64,000 bases of DNA from Cellulomonas cellasea (GTDB lineage: Bacteria > Actinomycetota > Actinomycetes > Actinomycetales > Cellulomonadaceae): positions 29,505-93,504 of the forward strand of contig NZ_JAUDBQ010000017.1 in NCBI RefSeq assembly GCF_030372105.1. The letters are read 5' to 3'. Below, piece by piece: positions 59,105 to 64,000 of this stretch (position 1 is the stretch's first letter; the number at the start of each line of letters is the position of its first letter). Position numbers and translations under genes: made by a program. Below the pieces are notes generated by a model. That model made no database searches. It worked only from the letters and a program-made list of their open reading frames with translations, and was not told the DNA's origin.

Positions 59105-60325
59105 CTAGACGAGCGTCCCGTCGTGCGCGACGACGCGGCCGGCGTGGATCGTGGTGCGCCCCGCCGGACGGTCCATGACGGCCGAGGTGACGGTCTCTCC
59201 CGGCACGAGCACGAGCTCGGCCGGGTCGCCGACGGCCAGCCCGGGGCGGTCCGCGACGCCGCCGAGGCGGGTCGCGGACGGGTCGACCAGGCTCGCGCCG
59301 CCCACCGTCGCGATGGCGACGCAGTGCTCGATGAGCTCGTCGTGGCGCAGGTTGCGCGTGAACGCGAGCTGCCAGGTGCGGTCGAGCATGTCGGTGTTGC
59401 CGTAGGGCGACCAGTAGTCGCGCTGGCCGTCCTGGCCCAGCCCGATCCGCACGCCATGCGCGGCGAGGGCCGGGATCGGCAGCACCCGGTTGCCGCCGGG
59501 GGCGATGGTCGCCACGGCGACGTCGTGCGCGGCGAGCGCGGCGGCCATGGCATCGGCGGCCTGCGCGTCGAGGTCCGCCAGGGCGAAGGCGTGCGAGATC
59601 GTCACCTGGCCGCGCATGTCGAGTGCCGCGACGCGCTCCAGGATCAGGTCGATGGTGAACGCGCCGAGCGTCCCGCCCTCGTGCAGGTGGATGTCGATCG
59701 GCACGCCGTGCTTCTCGGCGAGGCCGAACACCACGTCGAGGTGGCGCACCGGGTCGCGGTCGAGCCCGCACGGGTCGAGGCCGCCGATCGCGTCCGCGCC
59801 GTTGCGCAGCGCCGCGTCGAGCAGGTCGGGCACTCCGGGCTCGAGCAGGATGCCGGCCTGCGGGAACGCGACGATCTGCACGTCGGCGCGGTCGCGATGG
59901 GCCTCGCGCGCGGCGACGACCCCCTCGAGGCGCTCCAGGCCGCAGTCGGCGTCGACCTGCGCGAACGCGCGGGCCCGGGTCATCCCGTGCTCGATGGCGC
60001 CGCCGAGCGTCAGGGTGGCGCGCTCGGCCACCGACTTCTCGGCCTGGCGCCAGTTCTGACGGTCGTTGTCGATCAGGTTCCACAGCCCGCCGGGCTGGGC
60101 GCTGTGCGGGCGGAACGGCAGGCCGATCCGGGTCGAGTCGAGGTGCACGTGCGTGTCGGTGAACGACGGCAGCAGCAGTCGTCCCGCGCCCGCGACGACA
60201 GTCGCGCCGGGCGTCGTCGCGCCGTCGCCGGCGGGGGAGACGGCGGTGATGACGCCGTCCTGGAGGGTGACGTCACTCGGCGCCCCGCCCCACGGGCGGA
60301 CGTCCTGAATGAGGGTGGTGGTCAT
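59105..60325 (-). CDS. Cytosine-deaminase-like amidohydrolase (CodA family)
   Basis: 406 residues. Metal-dependent hydrolase with the motifs TDTHVHLD (first metal His pair), DIHLHEGG, TISHAFAL and GLGQDGQRDY, which includes the second-metal Asp. Homology is to the cytosine deaminase/atrazine-chlorohydrolase type (Amidohydro_3). Activity could be deamination of cytosine or an analogue, or hydrolysis of a ring amide; the context gives no further clue. Start ATG 60325. It is divergent from the DinB gene and convergent with the aldolase gene. Confidence 0.85.
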   Translation of the reverse strand: MTTTLIQDVRPWGGAPSDVTLQDGVITAVSPAGDGATTPGATVVAGAGRLLLPSFTDTHVHLDSTRIGLPFRPHSAQPGGLWNLIDNDRQNWRQAEKSVAERATLTLGGAIEHGMTRARAFAQVDADCGLERLEGVVAAREAHRDRADVQIVAFPQAGILLEPGVPDLLDAALRNGADAIGGLDPCGLDRDPVRHLDVVFGLAEKHGVPIDIHLHEGGTLGAFTIDLILERVAALDMRGQVTISHAFALADLDAQAADAMAAALAAHDVAVATIAPGGNRVLPIPALAAHGVRIGLGQDGQRDYWSPYGNTDMLDRTWQLAFTRNLRHDELIEHCVAIATVGGASLVDPSATRLGGVADRPGLAVGDPAELVLVPGETVTSAVMDRPAGRTTIHAGRVVAHDGTLV

Positions 60326-60498
60326 CTGCGCCTGTTCCTGTTCCGCGCCCCTGGACGTGGGGCGTCAGGACATGGAAACACGCTGGCCACCACGGCCACC
60401 TCCACGCTCGCGGCGGCGCTGGCCGCGGGGCTCGCAGCCGTCGCATTCGCACAGCTCTGGCGCAGACGGGGGAGCCCCGCCTCCGCCATAGTGTCGGG

Positions 60499-61104
60499 AT
60501 GGATGAGAAGGAGACCCTGCTCCGGTCACTGCAGAGCAGCCGCGCCGACCTGCTCGGCAAGCTCGACGGGCTCGGCGAGTACGACATCCGCCGTCCGATG
60601 ACCCCGACGGGCACCAGCCTGCTCGGCCTGGTCAAGCACGTGGCCAGCGTGCAGCTCGGCTACTTCGGCGAGGTGTTCGGCCGCCCCGCCGACCGCGACC
60701 TCCCGTGGTACGCCGAGGGCTCCGATCCCGAGGCGGACATGTGGGCCGCCGCCGACGAGTCCCGCGCGGACATCGTCGACCTGCACCACTACTCGGCCGA
60801 GCACAGCGACGCGACCATCCGGGCCCTGCCCCTGGACGCCGTGGGCGAGGTGTCGTGGTGGCGGCCCGAGAACCGGGCGGTCACCCTGCACCGGATCCTC
60901 GTGCACATGGGCACGGAGACGAGCCGTCACGCCGGCCACGCCGACATCATCCGCGAGCTCATCGACGGCGCGGCGGGACTGCGCGCCGGCGACGCGAACG
61001 TGGCGGGACGCGGCGCCGACGGGTGGGCGCAGCACCACGCCCGGGTCGAGGCCGCCGCGCGTCAGGCGGCGTCGCGCGTGGACGACGGCGCCGCACGCCG
61101 CTGA
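60499..61104 (+). CDS. DinB-family / DUF664 protein
   Basis: 201 residues, four-helix bundle of the DinB/DUF664 type that binds a metal through three His residues. Candidates are His in LVKHVASVQL and His-x-x-His in TSRHAGHADIIREL, plus the RILVHMG region. Such proteins include mycothiol-dependent maleylpyruvate isomerase relatives and bacillithiol/mycothiol transferases, so thiol-dependent detoxification is plausible. The -10-like TAGTGT (60489-60494) is five bases before ATG 60499, so the mRNA is probably leaderless. Confidence 0.85.
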   Translation: MDEKETLLRSLQSSRADLLGKLDGLGEYDIRRPMTPTGTSLLGLVKHVASVQLGYFGEVFGRPADRDLPWYAEGSDPEADMWAAADESRADIVDLHHYSAEHSDATIRALPLDAVGEVSWWRPENRAVTLHRILVHMGTETSRHAGHADIIRELIDGAAGLRAGDANVAGRGADGWAQHHARVEAAARQAASRVDDGAARR

Positions 61105-61871
61105 CCGGTGCCGGGTGGCTCCCGGTCGCCGATGACGGGGGCCAGGACGACTAGCGCCGTCGCCGCCAGCAGATGCCAGGCGCCGTGCCCCTGCCACAGT
61201 GAGCCCGGCGCGCACCAGGGCCCGCCCGCACGGGTCAGCACGCCGATCACGCCACCGACCCCCAACAGCCCGATGCTCCAGGCGATGCGCGCGCGCCGTC
61301 GGGGGACTGCCACGGCCCGGGCGAGGGTGAGCCCCACGGCCGCAGTCGCCGCCACGCCCTGCGCCACATCACCGGACACCGGTGCGGCGGCGATCAGCGG
61401 GACGAGCGCGACACTGGGCGCCGCCCACCACCACCAGGCCCGGCGCCGGCCGGTCAGGTCGGCCACCGAGTCGGCGGCGACGAAGGCGAGGGTGGCGAGC
61501 AGCGGCAGGTCGTGGGCGACATCCGACCAGGCCGGGTCGGGGCCGTGCTGCACCACTGAGCCCACCCCGATCGAGGCGACCAGCGCCGCGTACGCGGCCG
61601 TCGACCGTTGCCGCGCCGCCTGCGGTGAGCCTGTCGGGTCCGGCGGTGTTCCCGTCCGGTGGGGCGCCGCCGTGGGCACCGGCGCGGCGGGCCCCTCAGG
61701 TGCCGCCTGCCTGGCCCGGCGGCCGCCCGCCAGGATGAGCCCGCCGGCCACCACGAACGCCAGGCTGGTCACGGTGGACACCGGCTCGTGCAGCAGCCCG
61801 GAGCCCTCCTCGCACGCATGCCCGGTGCGGGTGGTCGCCGCCTGCACAAGCGCTGACGCGAGCATCGCCAT
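61062..61871 (-). CDS. CREST-like membrane protein (ceramidase/PAQR-type)
   Basis: 269 residues, seven or so predicted helices. Motifs of the CREST superfamily of membrane hydrolases are present: CEEGSGLLHEPVSTVTSLAFVVAGG (Glu/Ser region, helix 1), GSVVQHGPDPAWSDVAHDLPLL (His and Asp region), and HGAWHLLAATAL with the terminal H-x-x-W-H. These correspond to the Ser/His/Asp metal-binding residues of alkaline ceramidases and PAQR receptors. Likely an integral-membrane metallohydrolase; the substrate is unknown. The last 43 bases overlap, tail to tail, with the DinB gene. Confidence 0.68.
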   Translation of the reverse strand: MAMLASALVQAATTRTGHACEEGSGLLHEPVSTVTSLAFVVAGGLILAGGRRARQAAPEGPAAPVPTAAPHRTGTPPDPTGSPQAARQRSTAAYAALVASIGVGSVVQHGPDPAWSDVAHDLPLLATLAFVAADSVADLTGRRRAWWWWAAPSVALVPLIAAAPVSGDVAQGVAATAAVGLTLARAVAVPRRRARIAWSIGLLGVGGVIGVLTRAGGPWCAPGSLWQGHGAWHLLAATALVVLAPVIGDREPPGTGQRRAAPSSTRDAA

Positions 61872-61958
61872 CAGTCCACGGTAGGCGGCGGCGGGCCCAT
61901 GGGCAGGTGGAGCAGGCTCAGCCCGGTGAGACGCCAGGTGGGACGCGTGCGGGGATGC

Positions 61959-62555
61959 CTACCGGGACGCCTGCTCGTGCGACGCCCGCCCTTCGAGGAG
62001 CAGTGCGGCATGCCGGCGCGCACGAGCGACGCGATCAGCCAGCCCATCCGCGGAGTCCTCCGGGATCGCCGACACGGGCCACCACGCGAGCGCCTCGCTC
62101 TCGTCGGTGACGGCGAAGGCCGCCGCGCGGGGGAGCACGGCCACGAACCCGACGTCCAGGTGCTCCGCGCACGTCCACCCGCCGGAGAGCGCGTGCCTGT
62201 CGAGGTCGAACGGCACGTCGCCGAGCAGCTCCAGAGCCGCGACCTGGCTCTCCTCGCGGGCCTCGCGCCGGGCGCCGTCGGCCAACGAGGCGTCGGACTC
62301 CTCGAGGTGCCCCCCGAACTGCACCCAGAACTTGCCCTTCCGGTGGAAGCACAGCAGCGTCTCGGCGAGGTCCTCGGAGAGCACCACGCAACTGGCTGTC
62401 AGGTGCTCAGGCGGGCCGCCCTTCGACAGCGCGGCCCTGCCGTGGGACTCGAGGTGTGCGAGGTACTGGACGCGCAGGCGCTCCTGGCGGTCGTCGGGCG
62501 GCTGCCACTCGGCGAGCTGGGCGTGTGCGGACTCGGTGAGGTCGTGGTGAGGCAC
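61959..62555 (-). CDS. NUDIX hydrolase
   Basis: 198 residues. The NUDIX box is complete: GGHLEESDASLADGARREAREESQV, matching G-x5-E-x7-R-E-x2-E-E-x-G/S. N-terminal helical part: HDLTESAHAQLAEWQPPDDRQERLRVQYLAHLESH. This N-terminal arrangement is common in actinobacterial NUDIX proteins near isoprenoid or nucleotide genes. GTG 62555 is chosen as start. It probably hydrolyses a nucleoside diphosphate derivative; the exact substrate is not visible. Confidence 0.88.
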   Translation of the reverse strand: MPHHDLTESAHAQLAEWQPPDDRQERLRVQYLAHLESHGRAALSKGGPPEHLTASCVVLSEDLAETLLCFHRKGKFWVQFGGHLEESDASLADGARREAREESQVAALELLGDVPFDLDRHALSGGWTCAEHLDVGFVAVLPRAAAFAVTDESEALAWWPVSAIPEDSADGLADRVARARRHAALLLEGRASHEQASR

Positions 62556-62694
62556 CCGATGACCGTAAGGGGCACGACGCCGTGCCACGGCCCAGCGCGC
62601 GTCGACGGCCGAACGCCGGGATGCTGGACCCGCGGCGCGCCGGCGGTGAGGCGGCAGGGTCAGAAAGTCGGGAGCCCAACCAGGGGAGGACGGC

Positions 62695-63519
62695 ATGCCG
62701 AGCTCGGCAGATGAGGTGGTGGCGCCTGGTGGGGCCAAGGCGCCGGCCCGCTCCGCACGCGTGCGCCAGATCGTGGTCAGTGCCGTCTTCGCCTTGTGCG
62801 TGCTGGGCTCGTTCATCGGCTCGGGCGCCTTCGGCGGAACGCCCATCGCGGAGGCCGCCGATGGCCTGCTCTCCAGCGAGGCCACACTGCTGGCCCCGGG
62901 GCCCGGCGCCTTCTCGATCTGGAGCCTCATCTACGCGGGGCTCGGCGCGTACACGGTGTGGCAGTGGTTCGACGCCAGCGACTCCCGGCGCATCGCCTGG
63001 CTCGTGGCGGCCTCGCTGGTGCTCAACGCCGCGTGGATCGCCGTGGTGCAGGCAGGCGCGGTGCCGCTGAGCGTCGTGGTGATCGTGGTGCTCCTCGCGG
63101 TCCTCGCGGAGGCCTTCCGGCGGCTCGTCACCACCCGGCCGCGGGGGCGGGTCGAGGCCGTCGTCGCCGACGGCACGTTGGGCCTCTACCTGGGGTGGGT
63201 GTGCGTGGCGGTGTGCGCCAACGTGGCCGCGGCACTGCGCGGCGCAGGAGTCGACGGGGGGAGTGCCGCGACCGGGTGGGCCGTGGCTGTCCTGACGCTC
63301 GTGGCCGTGCTGGGGGTCGCCCTTGCGGTCTACGGCCGCGGCCGCCTCGCTGTCGCGTCCTCCATCGTGTGGGGGCTCGGGTGGATCGCCGCCGCGCGGT
63401 TCGACGGGCCGCCGGCCTCCGATGCGACAGCCGTCGCGGCGGCAGCCGCGGCTGTGGTCATCACCTTCGTGACGGCGGTCGCGCGGCTTCGCTCGGGCCC
63501 GATGCCCGTGCGCGGCTGA
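62695..63519 (+). CDS. TspO/MBR-related membrane protein (tryptophan-rich sensory protein-like)
   Basis: 274 residues with six or more helices. PGAFSIWSLIYAGLGAYTVWQW is the TspO/MBR-type WSLIY signature (W-x-x-Y), and W-containing helices follow (WLVAASLVLNAAWIAVVQAG, GLYLGWVCVAVCANVAAAL, SIVWGLGWIAAARF). The N-terminal helix reads IVVSAVFALCVLGSFIGSG. Canonical TspO proteins of about 155 residues bind porphyrins; this longer actinobacterial variant is of unknown function. AGGGGAGGA precedes ATG 62695. Confidence 0.78.
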   Translation: MPSSADEVVAPGGAKAPARSARVRQIVVSAVFALCVLGSFIGSGAFGGTPIAEAADGLLSSEATLLAPGPGAFSIWSLIYAGLGAYTVWQWFDASDSRRIAWLVAASLVLNAAWIAVVQAGAVPLSVVVIVVLLAVLAEAFRRLVTTRPRGRVEAVVADGTLGLYLGWVCVAVCANVAAALRGAGVDGGSAATGWAVAVLTLVAVLGVALAVYGRGRLAVASSIVWGLGWIAAARFDGPPASDATAVAAAAAAVVITFVTAVARLRSGPMPVRG

Positions 63520-63596
63520 GGCGCCGGCGCAGAGTCGCGCGGGAAAGGGCCGCAAAACCCGCGTATCGGGCGCCGGGGTGGGCCTCTCCAGGGCTT

Positions 63597-63625
63597 TTGA
63601 CGAGGCCCGACCGGTGGGCTAAGTT
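63597..63625 (+). promoter_or_regulatory. rRNA-type promoter P1
   Basis: TTGACG (63597-63602) and TAAGTT (63620-63625), 17 bases apart. First of three tandem promoters in the leader. Confidence 0.7.
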
Positions 63626-63634
63626 ATTCCAGCC

Positions 63635-63695
63635 GCCTCCGAGCGAGCAACGGACACCGCAGGTCGAAGACCCGGTGGCCGGTCCCACGGAGGAG
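63635..63695 (+). repeat. rRNA leader direct repeat A
   Basis: A segment beginning GCCTCCGAGCGAGC, then GGACACCGC, about 80 percent alike to repeat B at 63819-63880. It follows promoter P1, as B follows P2. Confidence 0.75.
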
Positions 63696-63780
63696 CACCC
63701 CAGACAGACACATCGACGGCTTGCCGTCGACTCGTCGCGCCTGGGGAGGTGGCAGAAGCCCAGATCCCGTGAGAGCGGGT

Positions 63781-63809
63781 TTGACGGGCGAGAAAGCCTC
63801 CGCTAAGTT
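63781..63809 (+). promoter_or_regulatory. rRNA-type promoter P2
   Basis: TTGACG (63781-63786) and TAAGTT (63804-63809), again 17 bases apart. The period between P1 and P2 is 184 bp. Confidence 0.7.
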
Positions 63810-63818
63810 TGCGAAGTT

Positions 63819-63880
63819 GCCTCCGAGCGAGCAGCGGACACCGCGGGTCAAATCCGGTGGCCGTTCCCACGGGGAGCAGC
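63819..63880 (+). repeat. rRNA leader direct repeat B
   Basis: Second copy of the GCCTCCGAGCGAGC element, with the same following GGACACCGC and CCGGTGGCCG; it differs from copy A at several positions. Confidence 0.75.
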
Positions 63881-63899
63881 GATCCCGGGCTCACAAGAA

Positions 63900-63915
63900 G
63901 GCGGTTTAAACCGCC
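63900..63915. promoter_or_regulatory. Palindrome in rRNA leader
   Basis: GGCGGTTTAAACCGCC, a perfect 16-base palindrome between P2 and P3. It could bind a regulator or form an RNA hairpin. Confidence 0.5.
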
Positions 63916-63974
63916 TCCGAAATGTGCCTAGGATAGGAGGGTCCTCAACTCCGAAGATTCCACGAAAAGGGAAT

Positions 63975-64000
63975 TTGACGGGGCGAGGAAATGCAGTAAG
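63975..64000 (+). promoter_or_regulatory. rRNA-type promoter P3 (cut by window end)
   Basis: TTGACG (63975-63980) then, 16 bases later, TAAG at the window end, matching TAAGTT of P1 and P2. The 16S rRNA gene would follow after the window. Between 63520 and 64000 no protein gene is visible. Confidence 0.65.

Noticed and set aside
63635..63880. Short CRISPR-like repeat pair
   Set aside because: Only two long, imperfect copies spaced by about 185 bp, each tied to a promoter; this is an rRNA leader duplication, and no spacers or cas genes are seen.
63619..63909. Small open frames in both directions in the leader at the end of the window
   Set aside because: They cover the promoter repeats and have no ribosome-binding sites or family similarity.

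Overview
The window is a chromosomal segment of a high-GC actinobacterium, most likely a Cellulomonas/Oerskovia/Cellulosimicrobium-type member of the Micrococcales. The genus is an inference from the very high GC content, the GTG starts, the neighbouring PDZ/Lon-like, PPA1309 and UPF0182 genes, the CarD and PPA-type families, and the plant-polysaccharide sugar clusters. No intact insertion sequence, prophage or CRISPR array is visible. Gene order is dense, and several intergenic gaps carry perfect palindromes that look like operators or terminators.

Layout. 1-5.3 kb: housekeeping-type genes (end of an SDR, PDZ/Lon-like protease, PPA1309 protein, UPF0182 giant membrane protein). 5.46 kb: initiator tRNA. 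5.6-7.3 kb: VOC protein, a frame-disrupted WYL regulator and a HepT-type toxin remnant, with a 26-bp imperfect direct repeat on each side of the remnant. 7.3-8.9 kb: a PAS sensor and a soluble chemotaxis transducer whose genes overlap. 9.0-19.0 kb: a fatty/organic-acid activation and oxidation cluster built like the E. coli ydi/fix clusters: acyl-CoA ligase, OFA-type MFS carrier, CoA-transferase, acyl-CoA dehydrogenase, FixA, FixB, FixC, FixX and a TetR regulator. 19-26 kb: three further TetR genes, each beside a likely target (DUF1304/CurA-like reductase, Zn-alcohol dehydrogenase, DHA2 drug exporter or membrane protein), plus a membrane-anchored PemK-like protein.

26.3-35.5 kb: a DeoR-controlled operon with a RhaS/LsrB-type binding protein, a double ATPase, two permeases, the two dihydroxyacetone-kinase subunits DhaK and DhaL, a beta-hydroxyacid dehydrogenase and a PdxK-type kinase. 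It probably imports and phosphorylates a short keto-sugar or polyol. 35.7-40.8 kb: small genes (cupin, DUF2255, CarD, DNA ligase, SnoaL-like, Mut7-C), with a decayed second copy of the DNA-ligase 3' end. 40.9-49.2 kb: a LacI-regulated oligosaccharide cluster (ABC binding protein, two permeases, GH31 and GH127 glycosidases). 49.2-52.0 kb: a NarL-type two-component system and a DUF4352 protein whose 5' end abuts a very long perfect hairpin. 52.2-59.0 kb: a FadR/GntR-regulated sugar-acid cluster (ABC uptake, enolase-superfamily dehydratase, SDR, DapA-type aldolase). 59.1-63.5 kb: CodA-like amidohydrolase, DinB/DUF664, CREST-like membrane hydrolase, NUDIX, TspO-like protein. 63.5-64.0 kb: tandem strong promoters and repeats of the kind that precede a ribosomal RNA operon, which would begin just past the window edge.

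Overall this is an accessory-rich catabolic stretch. Four substrate-inducible clusters each carry their own local regulator, and in most cases candidate binding sites are readable in the DNA. Neither of the two CUT1-type ABC importers (42-45 kb and 53-56 kb) carries an ATPase gene, which suggests a shared ATPase elsewhere in the genome. The most unusual signals are the decayed ligase copy, the 51.4-kb hairpin in front of a gene lacking a normal start codon, the HepT scar, and the ydi/fix-like cluster in an actinobacterium.
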